A stretch of DNA of 50,722 nucleotides from Streptococcus orisratti DSM 15617 (GCF_000380105.1 NZ_KB904456.1:1-50722); one strand, 5' to 3'. Counted from the first letter of the stretch, positions 24,541-34,949 are shown. The notes: generated by a model not told the origin, from the sequence alone. Translations and numbers: made by a program.

Positions 24541-25075
24541 TATGATAGAAAATTTCAAGTCAACCATTTAGCCCCTTTCTTTGCTAAAAGGAAAGGCAAG
24601 GCTCATTCATACATCAAGTGGTTCCGCTCTTCGATTTGGGAAACAGTTTGATATCCATGATTTGCAGTTGGAGAAAGAGTATCGACCAGAACGAGCTTAT
24701 GGCAATGCCAAGTTAGCAACCCTATTGTTTATGCGAGAGTTGGACCGTCGCTATCGTTCTCAAGGGCTGGTTTCAGTCGCCTTTCACTCAGGGATTGTTG
24801 GGACAAACTTCGCCTGTGATACTACTTATTTGATGCGTCATGTTCACCACGGACCGTTAAAACGCTTCTTTACCATCTCACCGGAAAAAGGAGCAGAGCA
24901 GCTAATCTGGTTGGCGACAGCAAAGCCAATTCAAGATTTTTAAGTAGGCGCCTACTATGAAAATGGACAAGTTGCCAAAAAAGTTAATCCCCTTATGTAT
25001 GTTTAAAACCTTATGACAACCCTTTGGGAACAATCCGAAGCCTTGCTTTCACAATCAGTGATGCTAGTAAAATAG
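24541..25075 (+). pseudogene. Short-chain dehydrogenase/reductase remnant
   Basis: Fragments of an SDR are recognisable in order. FQVNHLAPF (from 24553) is followed by a frame change near 24578. The main ORF 24581-24943 then begins LKGKARLIHTSSGSALRFG and includes the Tyr-x3-Lys active site (RAYGNAKLA). After an in-frame stop at 24941 come GAYYENGQVAKKVNPLMYV and, after another stop, TLWEQSEALL up to 25075. The Rossmann N-terminus with the cofactor glycines is gone. It is clearly decayed, lying between pezT and the transposase remnant. Confidence 0.75.
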
Positions 25076-25183
25076 AAAACGGCAGAAACTGCTAAGAGTT
25101 TGGAGTGAATTGTCATGGTGTGAATTGATAAGTTAGTCTATAATAGACTCATCAATCGATAATAAAACAAAAAGAGGTTAAGA

Positions 25184-25453
25184 TCATGTCAAACAAATTT
25201 GATAATGTTTTTTGGTCAAAGTGGTTTCAGAGACTACCATCTTTCCACAGTTTTGACAACGAAACCACCGTTTTCGTAAGCGAATCAGTGTCTTGTACCT
25301 AGCACATTCCATATAAGGGATTTTGGAGGCTTTTTGGGAGTCATAATTCGCTATCTGACCGCGACAGGTATGACATTTAGGAGTTAGATAATCTAGCTTA
25401 ACCATGACTTCCTTATGAGTTTCGGTATCCGAATAGTCTGCTCGGTTACTCTT
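25184..25453 (-). pseudogene. ISL3-family transposase N-terminal fragment
   Basis: The minus strand encodes ...THKEVMVKLDYLTPKCHTCRGQIANYDSQKASKIPY...WFRCQNCGKMVVSETTLTKKHYQI and then stops. The Cys-x2-Cys pairs (CHTC, CQNC) are the N-terminal zinc finger of ISL3 transposases (IS1193/IS1167-like). It lacks both its start and its DDE domain. Gene debris, abutting the downstream end of the TVP38 gene. Confidence 0.7.
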
Positions 25454-25454
25454 T

Positions 25455-26066
25455 TTAAAACATATGATTGAGCAGTTGGATTCCTTGGTAGCTAATTAGT
25501 GTATAGAGATATAAAGTTGCTGGCTTTGATATCAGTGTAATAACAACAAATTTCTTTAGCGACATTTTGCTAAGACCAGCCACCATGCAGAGAAAGTCAT
25601 CAGGAAATCCTGGTAAAATAAATGCCGCTGCAAGAAAACGTTCAAAAAATTTTCCTTTGTCAAGGTAAGTAATATACTTATCATAAGTTTGATCAGAAAC
25701 AAAAGATTTCACAAAAGTTTCACCGTAACGTCTTGCTAGGAGAAAAGCGAATATTGAACCTAGGAAAATACCGGTAAAGTTATAAACAAATCCCCAAAGG
25801 GGACCAAATAATGCATGTCCTACAACACAGGTTAATCCACCAGGGATGACAGGATACACGACTTGGATAATCTGTACCAAGATGAAAAGTAGTGGTGCGA
25901 AAATCCCTATATGATGGAGAGTTTGATGGAAAGCCCCTCCGACAGCAAAAAGGCTTGGATGAGTTTTGACGTAAATTGCTGAGATAACAGAAATCAGAAT
26001 TCCGATGACAGTTATTATTTTTATCCATTGTTTATTCGTTAAAGGGAATTGGAATCCTAAAAGCAT
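25455..26066 (-). CDS. TVP38/TMEM64 (DedA-like) membrane protein
   Basis: 203 residues with about five hydrophobic segments. The family centre is readable: YPVIPGGLTCVVGHALFGPLWGFVYNFTGIFLGSIFAFLLARRYG (about 70-113), followed by ILPGFPDDFLCMVAGLSKMS. Such proteins act in lipid or undecaprenyl-phosphate flipping/membrane homeostasis. The gene is monocistronic, with AGGGAAACC-type weak RBS upstream of the ATG at 26066. Its 3' end touches transposase debris. Confidence 0.8.
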   Translation of the reverse strand: MLLGFQFPLTNKQWIKIITVIGILISVISAIYVKTHPSLFAVGGAFHQTLHHIGIFAPLLFILVQIIQVVYPVIPGGLTCVVGHALFGPLWGFVYNFTGIFLGSIFAFLLARRYGETFVKSFVSDQTYDKYITYLDKGKFFERFLAAAFILPGFPDDFLCMVAGLSKMSLKKFVVITLISKPATLYLYTLISYQGIQLLNHMF

Positions 26067-26213
26067 AGGGAAACCTCCAAATATTATTAAGTAGTCTACA
26101 TTGTAATTGTATCATTAAAACCATACAGATGCATCGGTCCTAAGAATGATATTAAAAAGTGACTCAAACATTTTTCTATCCTTACTAGTTATCTTCATTT
26201 AAAAATAGACAGG

Positions 26214-26437
26214 ACAAACGCATGAAGAAAATCATTTGTTGAAAAACTTTTGAAAACAGAAAAATCTCAAATTTTTAGGTATTTCGAGAGAGTTTACTCA
26301 AAAATGGTTGTCTTCTTTTCCCAAAATAGCTCTTGAAAAAATTGCTTTCTGTAACTATTGTTCTTGACCCCCTAACTTTTTAGAATAAATTTTTGTATTT
26401 CAGAAATTTATTGGAACTTTTTTCTTCATGCGTTTGT
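26214..26437. mobile_element. Possible 224-bp MITE with 18-bp perfect inverted ends
   Basis: ACAAACGCATGAAGAAAA (26214-26231) is exactly inverted at 26420-26437. The interior is AT-rich and carries no ORF. Size and structure fit a miniature inverted-repeat element between the TVP38 gene and the pyr promoter. No transposase with matching ends is in the window. Confidence 0.5.
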
Positions 26438-26459
26438 TGTGAAAAATAGAGGGTAAACC

Positions 26460-26488
26460 TTGTCAAAAGTTCTAATTTTTGATATGAT
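26460..26488 (+). promoter_or_regulatory. pyr operon promoter
   Basis: TTGTCA (26460-26465), 17-bp spacer, TATGAT (26483-26488). The first base is only about 20 bp from the right end of the putative MITE. Confidence 0.75.
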
Positions 26489-26509
26489 AAGAACCGTAGA
26501 TATATCCTT

Positions 26510-26616
26510 TAATACTGTCCCGTGAGGCAGGCAAGGAGTGAACAGGAAAAGAGTACAGTGATTCAAACTGTGCCCCTATTTTGTGGAATCTCCTTGGAAA
26601 CAGGGAGATTTTTTGT
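26510..26616 (+). promoter_or_regulatory. PyrR-dependent attenuator of pyrR
   Basis: The leader contains the PyrR-binding loop sequence CTGTCCCGTGAGGCAGGCAAGG (26514 onward; conserved TCC-GNGAG and downstream AAGG). It is followed by a terminator, AATCTCC/GGAGATT with six T (26587-26616). With UMP/UTP bound, PyrR stabilises the anti-antiterminator so that the terminator forms. Classic pyrimidine attenuation. Confidence 0.8.
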
Positions 26617-26636
26617 ATTTTTAGAAAGGTTCTTTT

Positions 26637-27158
26637 ATGAAAACAAAAGAAATTGTTGATGATGTGACCATGAAACGTGCCATCACTCGTATTACCTATG
26701 AGATTATTGAGCGTAATAAAAACTTGGATAATATTGTACTTGCTGGTATCAAAACTCGGGGTGTATTTATTGCACGTCGTATTCAGGAACGTCTCAAGCA
26801 GCTGGAAGGTTTTGATATTCCACTTGGTGAACTAGATATTAAACCATTTCGTGATGATATGAAAACTGAGGAAGACACAACAGTTATGCCTGTTGATATC
26901 ACAGGCAAAGATGTGATTTTGGTTGATGATGTTCTCTATACTGGTCGTACAATTCGTGCAGCAATTGACAATGTTGTCAGTCTTGGTCGTCCATCGCGTG
27001 TAAGTCTAGCTGTCTTAGTGGATCGAGGGCACCGTGAGCTACCTATCCGTGCAGACTACGTTGGTAAAAATATTCCAACAAGTGCTGTTGAAGAAATTGT
27101 GGTTGAAGTCGCTGAATTTGATGGTCAGGATCGTATTAGTATCGTTGACCCAAGTTAA
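26637..27158 (+). CDS. pyrR: PyrR bifunctional regulator/uracil phosphoribosyltransferase
   Basis: 173 residues, RBS AGAAAGG. The PRPP-binding motif [17 protein letters not shown] (about 97-113) and the family N-terminus [24 protein letters not shown] are complete. It binds the pyr mRNA leader in response to UMP and has weak UPRT activity. First gene of the operon, directly behind its own attenuator. Confidence 0.96.
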   Translation: MKTKEIVDDVTMKRAITRITYEIIERNKNLDNIVLAGIKTRGVFIARRIQERLKQLEGFDIPLGELDIKPFRDDMKTEEDTTVMPVDITGKDVILVDDVLYTGRTIRAAIDNVVSLGRPSRVSLAVLVDRGHRELPIRADYVGKNIPTSAVEEIVVEVAEFDGQDRISIVDPS

Positions 27159-27184
27159 GTTTAGAAAATAGACTGGAGAAAAAA

Positions 27185-28447
27185 GTGGATTCTGTAAAAT
27201 ATGATGTACATGATATGCCAAAACCTGGCCTTCTGCTTGGTTTATCCTTTCAACATCTTTTTGCGATGTTTGGAGCAACTGTCTTGGTTCCAATTTTGGT
27301 TGGGATTGATCCTGCAATTGCCTTGTTTTCAAGTGGTTTAGGAACTCTAGCTCATTTATCTGTAACAAAATATAAGATTCCAGCCTATATGGGATCAAGT
27401 TTCGCCTATATTGCGACCATGCAAACATTGATGAAAACCGATGGAATAGCAGCAGTTGCTCAAGGAGCGATTGCTGGTGGGCTAGTTTATTTGATTGTAG
27501 CTCTGATTGTTCGGAAAATAGGAAACGCTTGGATAGATAAAATCCTTCCACCAGTTGTTGTCGGTCCCGTCATTATGGTTATCGGACTTAGTTTAGCTGG
27601 TTCAGCTGTGAGTGATGCAATGACTGTTGATGGAAGTTACAATTTCACAAGTCTAGTAATTAGTATGGTGACACTCTTTGCAGTCATTGCTTTCAATATT
27701 TACGGTAAAAAAATTGTAGCAGTTATTCCAATCTTGCTTGGTTTGATTGTTGGATATGTTTTTTCGCTGATTTTAGGTGCTGTGACTGGTCAGCAGTTGA
27801 TTGATTTTACAACGATTGCCAATGCCAAATGGTTTGATGTACCAGATTTTAGCATTATGTTTGCAGACTACGACTTCAAACTTTATCCTTCGGCTATTCT
27901 GACAATGGCTCCTATTGCTTTTGTAACCATGACAGAACATTTTGGTCATGTTATGGTCTTAAACAGCTTGACTGGTCGAGATTTCTTTAAAGATCCGGGA
28001 TTGGATCGTACGCTTATGGGAGATGGGCTTTCACAAATTATCGCTGGTCTCTTCGGTGCTCCACCTGTAACTTCTTATGGAGAAAATATCGGAGTTATGG
28101 CACTGAATAAAATTTATTCTGTTTATGTGATTGCTGGTGCAGCTATTATTGCCGTTATTATGAGTTTTGTTGGTAAAGTTTCAGCAATTCTTATGTCAAT
28201 TCCATCGGCTGTTCTGGGCGGTGTTTCAATTGCTCTCTTTGGTGTTATCGCTTCAAGTGGTTTGAAAATTTTGATTGAAAATAAGGTTAATTTTGACAAC
28301 AAGAAGAACCTTCTCATTGCAAGTGTCATTTTGGTTTCAGGGATTGGTGGCTTAACACTTCAAGTGGCTGGTCTTCAAATTACAGGTGTAGCTTTCTCAA
28401 CTCTACTTGGAATTATCTTGTACCAAATTCTTCCAGAAAAGGATTAA
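27185..28447 (+). CDS. pyrP: Uracil permease
   Basis: 420 residues, GTG start 26 bases after pyrR with GGAGA upstream. About 12-14 membrane spans. The NCS2 signature region is visible (FAPPVTSYGENIGVMALNKI-type sequence at about 28055-28110, including the conserved TSYGEN), as is the N-terminal GLSFQHLFAMFGATVLVP. Proton-coupled uracil uptake feeding the salvage pathway that PyrR monitors. Co-transcribed with pyrR and pyrB. Confidence 0.95.
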   Translation: MDSVKYDVHDMPKPGLLLGLSFQHLFAMFGATVLVPILVGIDPAIALFSSGLGTLAHLSVTKYKIPAYMGSSFAYIATMQTLMKTDGIAAVAQGAIAGGLVYLIVALIVRKIGNAWIDKILPPVVVGPVIMVIGLSLAGSAVSDAMTVDGSYNFTSLVISMVTLFAVIAFNIYGKKIVAVIPILLGLIVGYVFSLILGAVTGQQLIDFTTIANAKWFDVPDFSIMFADYDFKLYPSAILTMAPIAFVTMTEHFGHVMVLNSLTGRDFFKDPGLDRTLMGDGLSQIIAGLFGAPPVTSYGENIGVMALNKIYSVYVIAGAAIIAVIMSFVGKVSAILMSIPSAVLGGVSIALFGVIASSGLKILIENKVNFDNKKNLLIASVILVSGIGGLTLQVAGLQITGVAFSTLLGIILYQILPEKD

Positions 28448-28450
28448 ATT

Positions 28451-29377
28451 ATGGCGATTACAGATGGTGTGGTGTCACTAAAACACTTAGTGACAATGGA
28501 AACTTTATCTAATGAAGAAGTACTTGGTCTGATTGAGCGTGGTATTGCTTTTAAAAATGGGAGAGCTGATTTTACTTTAGATCGTCAGTATTTCGCGGCT
28601 AATTTGTTTTTTGAATCTTCAACTAGGACGCACAAGTCCTTTGAAGTAGCTGAGAAAAAATTAGGTTTGGATGTTATTGAATTTGATGCCAAGACTAGTT
28701 CAGTTAACAAGGGTGAGACGCTCTACGATACCATTTTGACCATGTCAGCACTCGGGATCGATATTTGTGTGATTCGTCACTCAGAAGTGGATTATTACAA
28801 AGAATTAATTGATAGTAGAACGATACAGACGGCTATTGTCAACGGTGGAGATGGTTCTGGTCAGCACCCAAGCCAGTGTTTGCTTGATTTAATGACTATT
28901 TATGAAGAATTTGGAGATTTTGAAAATCTAAAGGTCGCCATTGCGGGGGATATTACCCACTCTCGTGTTGCGAAGTCCAATATGCAAATTCTTAAGAGAC
29001 TGGGTGCCGAAATTTATTTTGCAGGTCCAAAAGAATGGTATTCTGAAGAATTCGATGTTTATGGAAAACATGTTTCCATAGATGAAATTATAGGAGAAGT
29101 GGATGTCCTTATGCTTTTACGTGTTCAGCATGAGCGTCACGATGGTAAAGGAAGTTTTTCAAAAAAAGACTATCATAAACTACATGGTCTCACTACAGAA
29201 CGCTACAAAAAGCTGAAAAGCTCTGCCATTATCATGCATCCTGCACCTGTTAATCGTGATGTGGAGATAGCAGATCAATTAGTAGAAGCGCCACAGTCAC
29301 GCATTGTGACTCAGATGCGAAATGGTGTTTTTGTACGCATGGCTATTCTTGAGGCCATCTTAAATGGTAAAGCATAA
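28451..29377 (+). CDS. pyrB: Aspartate carbamoyltransferase catalytic chain
   Basis: 308 residues, 3 bases after pyrP. Carbamoyl-phosphate site [13 protein letters not shown] (about 55-67), HPSQCLLDL (His/Gln of the ATCase motif, about 137) and the aspartate loop LRVQHERH. It makes carbamoyl-aspartate, the committed step of pyrimidine synthesis. No PyrI regulatory subunit is present, as is usual in Firmicutes, so control is via PyrR. Confidence 0.96.
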   Translation: MAITDGVVSLKHLVTMETLSNEEVLGLIERGIAFKNGRADFTLDRQYFAANLFFESSTRTHKSFEVAEKKLGLDVIEFDAKTSSVNKGETLYDTILTMSALGIDICVIRHSEVDYYKELIDSRTIQTAIVNGGDGSGQHPSQCLLDLMTIYEEFGDFENLKVAIAGDITHSRVAKSNMQILKRLGAEIYFAGPKEWYSEEFDVYGKHVSIDEIIGEVDVLMLLRVQHERHDGKGSFSKKDYHKLHGLTTERYKKLKSSAIIMHPAPVNRDVEIADQLVEAPQSRIVTQMRNGVFVRMAILEAILNGKA

Positions 29378-29383
29378 CAGAAG

Positions 29384-29421
29384 GCAAACGTTAAAAGGCT
29401 CCAGTGAGAGTCAACGAGGTA
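29384..29421 (+). promoter_or_regulatory. PyrR-like binding loop overlapping carA ribosome-binding site
   Basis: AACGTT..GGCTCCAGTGAGAGTCAACGAGG matches the TCC-GNGAG loop of the pyrR leader. The only Shine-Dalgarno-like bases for carA (CGAGG, about 29415) lie at its 3' edge, so PyrR binding could affect carA translation as well as transcription. Inferred from sequence similarity. Confidence 0.45.
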
Positions 29422-29429
29422 ATAAATTA

Positions 29430-30521
29430 ATGACAAAACGACTTTTAATTTTAGAAGATGGAACAATTTTTGAAGGACAGGCATTCGGTGCAGATCTTGA
29501 TGTGACTGGAGAGATTGTTTTCAACACAGGGATGACAGGCTATCAAGAGTCTATTACTGACCAATCTTACAACGGTCAGATTTTGACTTTTACTTATCCT
29601 TTAGTTGGAAATTATGGTGTTAATCGAGATGACTACGAATCCATAAAGCCAACCTGTAAGGGAGTGGTGGTTTCTGAAACTGCAAGACGCGCAAGCAATT
29701 GGCGCAATCAGATGACTTTGGATGAATTTCTAAAAGCTAAAGGAATTCCAGGAATTTCTGGTATTGATACACGAGCTTTGACTAAAATTATCCGTCAACA
29801 TGGAACGATGAAGGCAACTTTAGCCAATTCTGGTGATGTGATTGAACATTTGCAAGATCAGCTTCGAGCAACGGTTCTGCCAACTAATAATATCGAACAA
29901 GTTTCAACAAAAACTGCCTATCCTGCGCCAGGTATTGGTAAGAATATCGTTCTGGTGGATTTTGGTCTAAAGCACTCCATCTTGAGAGAATTCTCGAAAC
30001 GGGATTGTAATGTGACAGTCGTTCCACATGATATTACAGCAGAAGAAATTCTCCATCTCAACCCAGATGGTGTCATGCTGTCAAATGGTCCAGGAAATCC
30101 AACGGATGTCCCACATGCGCTTGATATGATTCGAGGCGTGCAAGGAAAAATTCCGATTTTTGGTATTTGTATGGGACACCAACTGTTCAGTTTGGCTAAT
30201 GGTGCAACAACCTACAAGATGAAGTTCGGCCACCGCGGATTTAATCATGCGGTTCGTGAGATTGCCACTGGCCGTGTTGATTTCACTAGTCAAAATCATG
30301 GTTATGCTGTAGACCGTGCAACCCTTCCTGACTGCCTCATGGTCACGCACGAAGAAATCAATGACAAGTCGGTTGAAGGTGTCCGTCATCGTGATTTTCC
30401 AGCATTCTCAGTTCAATTTCACCCAGATGCTGCTCCTGGACCACACGATGCCAGCTATCTCTTTGATGAATTTTTAGAATTGATTGATGCTTTTCAAGCA
30501 GAACGAGCAAATCGTTACTAA
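29430..30521 (+). CDS. carA: Carbamoyl-phosphate synthase small (glutaminase) subunit
   Basis: The start at 29430 ([17 protein letters not shown]) matches the family N-terminus; a longer frame from 29364 overlaps pyrB. 363 residues: CPSase small-chain domain (about 1-150), then class I glutamine amidotransferase with nucleophile Cys in GICMGHQL (about 246) and His in [11 protein letters not shown]. The usual Glu of the HPE triad is Asp here, which I believe is common in streptococci. It supplies ammonia to CarB. Confidence 0.95.
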   Translation: MTKRLLILEDGTIFEGQAFGADLDVTGEIVFNTGMTGYQESITDQSYNGQILTFTYPLVGNYGVNRDDYESIKPTCKGVVVSETARRASNWRNQMTLDEFLKAKGIPGISGIDTRALTKIIRQHGTMKATLANSGDVIEHLQDQLRATVLPTNNIEQVSTKTAYPAPGIGKNIVLVDFGLKHSILREFSKRDCNVTVVPHDITAEEILHLNPDGVMLSNGPGNPTDVPHALDMIRGVQGKIPIFGICMGHQLFSLANGATTYKMKFGHRGFNHAVREIATGRVDFTSQNHGYAVDRATLPDCLMVTHEEINDKSVEGVRHRDFPAFSVQFHPDAAPGPHDASYLFDEFLELIDAFQAERANRY

Positions 30522-30532
30522 TTTCAATTTAA

Positions 30533-30568
30533 TGCCGTCCTGAGAGTCGGCGAATAGAAAGAAAGGAG
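30533..30568 (+). promoter_or_regulatory. PyrR-like loop and SD ahead of carB
   Basis: GCCGTCCTGAGAGTCGGC forms a 4-bp stem with a TCC-GAGAG loop like the other two PyrR sites. AAGGAG follows at 30563-30568 but lies 140 bases from the carB ATG because of the element inserted between them. Confidence 0.5.
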
Positions 30569-30574
30569 AAAGGG

Positions 30575-30708
30575 TTATAAGCCGTATTTGGTTAAACTGA
30601 ATACGGGCTACGGACTTTGCAAAAAAGATAAACATATCCTAGACGCGAGCGCTGTCGGCTGGTTTCCTATTTTTGCTGTGTCCGCTTAACGCCCTTAATA
30701 TCTTATAA
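30575..30708 (+). ncRNA. Structured element, copy B, inserted before the carB start
   Basis: The sequence is bounded by TTATAA at 30575-30580 and 30703-30708. Its core GGGCTACGGAC (30605-30615) to GTCCGCTTAACGCCC (30680-30694) folds with GGGC/GCCC, CGGAC/GTCCG and GCAAAAA/TTTTTGC; copy A at 9604-9692 has the same pairs with compensatory changes. A 5' AGCCGTATT/AATACGGGCT hairpin competes with it. It separates a good SD from the carB ATG, and no other SD is visible next to that ATG. Unrecognised riboregulator or mobile repeat. Confidence 0.55.
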
Positions 30709-33700
30709 ATGCCTAAACGTACTGATATTAAAAAAATTATGGTAATTGGGTCTGGTCCCATTATTATTGGTCAAGCTGCTGAGTTTGATTACGCAGGGAC
30801 ACAAGCCTGCCTTGCTCTCAAGGAAGAAGGTTACAGTGTTGTTCTTGTCAATTCTAACCCGGCTACCATTATGACGGATAAAGAAATTGCTGACAAGGTT
30901 TACATCGAACCAATTACACTGGAATTTGTCACCAGAATCCTTCGGAAAGAACGCCCAGATGCTCTGTTACCAACTTTGGGAGGCCAAACTGGTCTCAATA
31001 TGGCTATGCAATTATCAAAAGCTGGCATTCTTGATGAACTTGGGGTTGAACTTCTAGGAACAAAATTGCCTGCCATCGATCAAGCCGAAGATCGTGACCT
31101 TTTCAAACAACTGATGGAAGATCTTAAACAGCCTATTCCAGAATCTGATATTGTGAACACAGTTGATGAAGCACTTAACTTCGCAAATTCTATTGGATAC
31201 CCCGTTATCGTCCGTCCAGCTTTCACTCTAGGTGGTACTGGTGGTGGTATGTGTGCCAATGAGGACGAACTTCGGCAAACCGCTAAAAATGGCTTAAAAC
31301 TTTCTCCAGTGACCCAGTGTTTGATTGAACGCTCTATCGCTGGTTTCAAAGAAATTGAATATGAAGTGATGCGTGACGCCGCTGATAATGCCTTGGTAGT
31401 TTGTAACATGGAAAACTTTGATCCTGTGGGCATTCATACGGGAGATTCAATTGTTTTTGCGCCGACACAGACACTCTCAGATATTGAGAACCAAATGCTG
31501 CGTGATGCCAGTCTCAGCATCATTCGTGCTTTGAAGATTGAAGGTGGCTGTAACGTTCAGCTGGCCCTTGATCCTCATAGTTTTAAATATTATGTTATTG
31601 AAGTCAATCCACGTGTATCGCGTTCATCAGCCCTTGCTTCCAAAGCTACGGGTTATCCAATTGCTAAGTTAGCTGCAAAGATTGCAGTTGGTTTAACTCT
31701 GGACGAGATGATTAACCCAGTGACTGGTACAACCTATGCTATGTTTGAGCCTGCTCTTGACTATGTGGTTGCAAAGATTCCACGTTTTCCATTTGATAAA
31801 TTTGAACATGGAGAACGTCGTTTGGGAACGCAGATGAAGGCGACTGGTGAAGTCATGGCCATCGGCCGAAATATTGAAGAAAGTCTTCTTAAAGCCTGCC
31901 GTTCACTTGAAATTGGCGTTTATCACAATGAAATTCCAGAGTTAGCAAAAGTTACCGATGATGCTTTGGTTGAAAAAATTGTAAAAGCGCAAGATGACCG
32001 TCTATTCTATCTGTCAGAAGCTATTCGTCGCGGCTATACCATTGAAGAATTAGCTGAACTAACCAAGATTGATCTCTTCTTCCTTGATAAATTGTTACAT
32101 ATTTTTGAGATTGAACAAGACTTGGCAAGTCATAGTGGGAATCCTGTTGTCCTCAAAGAAGCTAAGCGTAATGGTTTTTCAGACCGTAAAATTGCAGAGC
32201 TTTGGGAAACGAGTGCAGATAAGGTTCGTGCCTTGAGACTTGAGCACAAAATTATCCCAGTTTACAAGATGGTTGACACCTGCGCAGCTGAATTTGAATC
32301 GGCAACACCTTATTTCTATTCAACTTATGAATGGGAAAATGAGTCTGTCAAATCAGATAAAGAGTCAGTAATTGTACTTGGTTCTGGACCAATCCGCATT
32401 GGTCAGGGAGTCGAATTTGATTACGCGACAGTTCATTCGGTCAAAGCTATTCAGGCTGCTGGCTACGAAGCTATCATCATGAATTCTAATCCAGAAACAG
32501 TATCAACTGACTTCTCTGTATCTGATAAGTTGTATTTTGAACCTTTGACTTTTGAAGATGTCATGAATGTCATTGAGCTTGAACAGCCAAAAGGGGTTAT
32601 TGTCCAATTTGGTGGGCAGACTGCGATTAATTTAGCAGAACCATTGTCAAAAGCTGGTGTTCAAATCTTAGGAACCCAAGTTGCTGATCTTGATCGTGCA
32701 GAAGACCGTGACCTTTTTGAACAGGCTCTTAAAGAATTGGATATTCCACAGCCACCTGGTCAAACTGCCACAAATGAAGAAGAGGCAGTAGAGGCTGCGC
32801 GTAGTATTGGCTTTCCAGTTCTTGTTCGTCCGTCATACGTTTTGGGTGGACGCGCTATGGAAATTGTTGAAAATGAGGATGATCTTCGTTCTTACATGAG
32901 AACAGCGGTTAAAGCAAGTCCAGATCACCCTGTTCTCGTTGATTCTTACATTGTGGGTCGTGAGTGCGAGGTGGATGCTATTTCTGATGGTAAAGATGTG
33001 CTTATTCCTGGAATTATGGAACATATTGAGCGGGCTGGAGTTCACTCAGGAGATTCTATGGCGGTGTATCCACCACAAACTCTGTCAAAAGAAATCCAAG
33101 CAACAATTGCAGATTACACCAAACGTCTTGCTATTGGACTCAACTGTATCGGTATGATGAATATACAGTTTGTGATTAAGGATGAAACCGTTTATGTCAT
33201 TGAGGTTAATCCACGTGCCAGCCGTACGGTACCATTTTTATCTAAGGTTACTGATATTCCTATGGCTCAGGTAGCTACCAAGCTTATTTTAGGTACTAGC
33301 CTTGCTGAGTTGGGTTATGAAGACGGTCTCTATCAAGAAAGCCAGCAAGTCCATGTCAAGGCACCCGTCTTTTCATTCACCAAGCTGGCTAAGGTTGATA
33401 GCCTACTTGGTCCAGAAATGAAATCTACTGGTGAGGTAATGGGCTCAGATTCTACCTTAGAAAAAGCCCTATACAAGGCCTTTGAAGCTTCTTACTTCCA
33501 TCTTCCAGAATTTGGTAATGTCATCTTTACCATTGCTGATGATACTAAGGAAGAAGCTCTCGCACTAGCTAAACGATTTGATGCCATTGGTTACAGCGTC
33601 TTTGCAACACAAGGAACTGCTGAGTATTTTGCTGAGCATGGTTTGCAAAGCACTTTAGTTAAGAAACTAGGTGAAGATGATGCTAATGATATTCCAGCTT

Positions 33701-33888
33701 TAGTTAGAGCTGGTAAGGTTCAGGCTATAGTCAATACAGTCGGCACCAAACGAACTTTTGATGAAGATGGAGCAACAATTAGAAGCTCTGCCATTGCACA
33801 AGGAGTACCACTTTTTACAGCGTTGGACACGGCTGATGCTATGTGTAAAGTTCTGGAGAGCCGTGGCTTTATGACACAAGCGATTTAA
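30709..33888 (+). CDS. carB: Carbamoyl-phosphate synthase large subunit
   Basis: 1059 residues, the normal length, starting [32 protein letters not shown]. Two homologous ATP-grasp halves are visible: [17 protein letters not shown] near the N-terminus and [17 protein letters not shown] near 560, each followed by [16 protein letters not shown] and VIEVNPR. The C-terminal MGS-like allosteric domain is about 930-1059. It makes carbamoyl phosphate for PyrB and for arginine synthesis. The codon before the ATG is a stop, so no upstream extension is possible; the start lacks an adjacent SD. Confidence 0.96.
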   Translation: MPKRTDIKKIMVIGSGPIIIGQAAEFDYAGTQACLALKEEGYSVVLVNSNPATIMTDKEIADKVYIEPITLEFVTRILRKERPDALLPTLGGQTGLNMAMQLSKAGILDELGVELLGTKLPAIDQAEDRDLFKQLMEDLKQPIPESDIVNTVDEALNFANSIGYPVIVRPAFTLGGTGGGMCANEDELRQTAKNGLKLSPVTQCLIERSIAGFKEIEYEVMRDAADNALVVCNMENFDPVGIHTGDSIVFAPTQTLSDIENQMLRDASLSIIRALKIEGGCNVQLALDPHSFKYYVIEVNPRVSRSSALASKATGYPIAKLAAKIAVGLTLDEMINPVTGTTYAMFEPALDYVVAKIPRFPFDKFEHGERRLGTQMKATGEVMAIGRNIEESLLKACRSLEIGVYHNEIPELAKVTDDALVEKIVKAQDDRLFYLSEAIRRGYTIEELAELTKIDLFFLDKLLHIFEIEQDLASHSGNPVVLKEAKRNGFSDRKIAELWETSADKVRALRLEHKIIPVYKMVDTCAAEFESATPYFYSTYEWENESVKSDKESVIVLGSGPIRIGQGVEFDYATVHSVKAIQAAGYEAIIMNSNPETVSTDFSVSDKLYFEPLTFEDVMNVIELEQPKGVIVQFGGQTAINLAEPLSKAGVQILGTQVADLDRAEDRDLFEQALKELDIPQPPGQTATNEEEAVEAARSIGFPVLVRPSYVLGGRAMEIVENEDDLRSYMRTAVKASPDHPVLVDSYIVGRECEVDAISDGKDVLIPGIMEHIERAGVHSGDSMAVYPPQTLSKEIQATIADYTKRLAIGLNCIGMMNIQFVIKDETVYVIEVNPRASRTVPFLSKVTDIPMAQVATKLILGTSLAELGYEDGLYQESQQVHVKAPVFSFTKLAKVDSLLGPEMKSTGEVMGSDSTLEKALYKAFEASYFHLPEFGNVIFTIADDTKEEALALAKRFDAIGYSVFATQGTAEYFAEHGLQSTLVKKLGEDDANDIPALVRAGKVQAIVNTVGTKRTFDEDGATIRSSAIAQGVPLFTALDTADAMCKVLESRGFMTQAI

Positions 33889-33973
33889 GGACAAAGAACT
33901 TATTTTCCTTAAAATCGGGAGAAAATTTTGGCTTATTGTCAGCTGTAGTGGGGACATATCATTAAATTAACTA

Positions 33974-34004
33974 GGGGCTGGGCTTTTTCCCAGTCCCTTC
34001 CTTT
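33974..34004 (+). terminator. Terminator of pyr-car operon
   Basis: GGGCTGGG pairs with CCCAGTCCC around a CTTTTT loop, about 85 bases after carB, followed by TTCCTTTTAT. Confidence 0.75.
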
Positions 34005-34018
34005 TATGTACTCTAAAT

Positions 34019-34076
34019 AAAGAAACTATTCCCGTTTCCATCATGAACTTTACAGTTGGAAAGGGAATAGTTTCTT
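34019..34076. terminator. Long hairpin, probable bidirectional terminator
   Basis: AAAGAAACTATTCCC-GTTTCC (34019-34039) pairs with GGAAAGGGAATAGTTTCTT (34058-34076) with a one-base bulge. It lies between the convergent carB and mntR-type genes. The remaining bases to 34184 hold nothing recognisable. Confidence 0.65.
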
Positions 34077-34184
34077 TAACAGTTAATACTTTAACGTAAT
34101 AGTATTTGTATTAGTCTCCTATCGTGTTTATTTATGAGTTATCCACTACAGTTGATAAAGAACTTTTTTGTCCAGACTTGCTTT

Positions 34185-34835
34185 TTAGTTTTCCTTGGTA
34201 ACATAGATCTGCTCCGCAATGTTTTCTGGAATAGCTAAGTTTTTATCTTGGTAAGAAATAGTGTAGGTCCTAGCAAATTGATCAATACTCGTAAGTTCCA
34301 AGCGACTACCAATCATTAGCCCATGGTCTTCTATATATTTGAGGAGTTGAAATTCATCATGGACACGACTAAGACGATAGCTACCTAATTCTTCGACTTG
34401 TGCTAAAGTGGTATGATTGATTTCAACCAAGAATTCATTTTTCTTAGGAATGGTGCCACCGTGTGGACAAAACTTGGGGTATCCTAAATTTTCATCTAAG
34501 CGTTCAACAAAAATGTCAGACACGGTATGTTCTAGAACTTCTGCCTCCTGATGGATTTCATCTGCTGTGTAGTGCAGATGGTTGACCAAGAAAACTTCAA
34601 TTAAGCGGTGCTTACGATAGAGCTCAGAAACCAGAAGAAGTCCCTTTTGCGTGAGGTAATAACCCAAGATTTTATCTTTGATAATCAGCTTTTCAGCAAT
34701 CATTTTTTTAATCATTTCGGTGACAGCAGGTGCGGAAACTTTCATCTGTTCCGCAATCTGCTTATTGGTAATTTTGGGTTGATTTTCGCCGAGTTCGTAG
34801 ATACATTTCAGATAATCTTCTTTATTTGGTGTCAT
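34185..34835 (-). CDS. DtxR/MntR-family metal-dependent repressor
   Basis: 216 residues. The N-terminal winged helix (NKEDYLKCIYELGENQPKITNKQIAEQMKVSAPAVTEMIKKM), the metal-binding dimerisation domain (HRLIEVFL..HLHYTADEIHQEAEVLEHTVSD with Glu/His ligands) and a C-terminal SH3-like FeoA domain are in order. This is the SloR/ScaR/MtsR type that represses Mn/Fe uptake genes. Monocistronic, with GGATGAGA before the ATG. No metal transporter is in the window. Confidence 0.9.
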   Translation of the reverse strand: MTPNKEDYLKCIYELGENQPKITNKQIAEQMKVSAPAVTEMIKKMIAEKLIIKDKILGYYLTQKGLLLVSELYRKHRLIEVFLVNHLHYTADEIHQEAEVLEHTVSDIFVERLDENLGYPKFCPHGGTIPKKNEFLVEINHTTLAQVEELGSYRLSRVHDEFQLLKYIEDHGLMIGSRLELTSIDQFARTYTISYQDKNLAIPENIAEQIYVTKEN

Positions 34836-34949
34836 GTCTCATCCTTTCACAAAACTATTATAACAGAATTTCGGAAAATGATTGACAAAATAATTGAGTT
34901 AATAACTATTAATTAGAAAGATAATTGAGAATTGGAGATAAATTGAGTT

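Noticed and set aside
30081..30389. Minus-strand ORF within carA, and similar antisense ORFs in carB and pyrP
   Set aside because: Antisense shadows of well-conserved genes.
29430..30521. CarA Asp in place of the triad Glu (FHPD) as an inactivating mutation
   Set aside because: A conservative change that I believe is common in streptococcal CarA; the Cys and His are intact.
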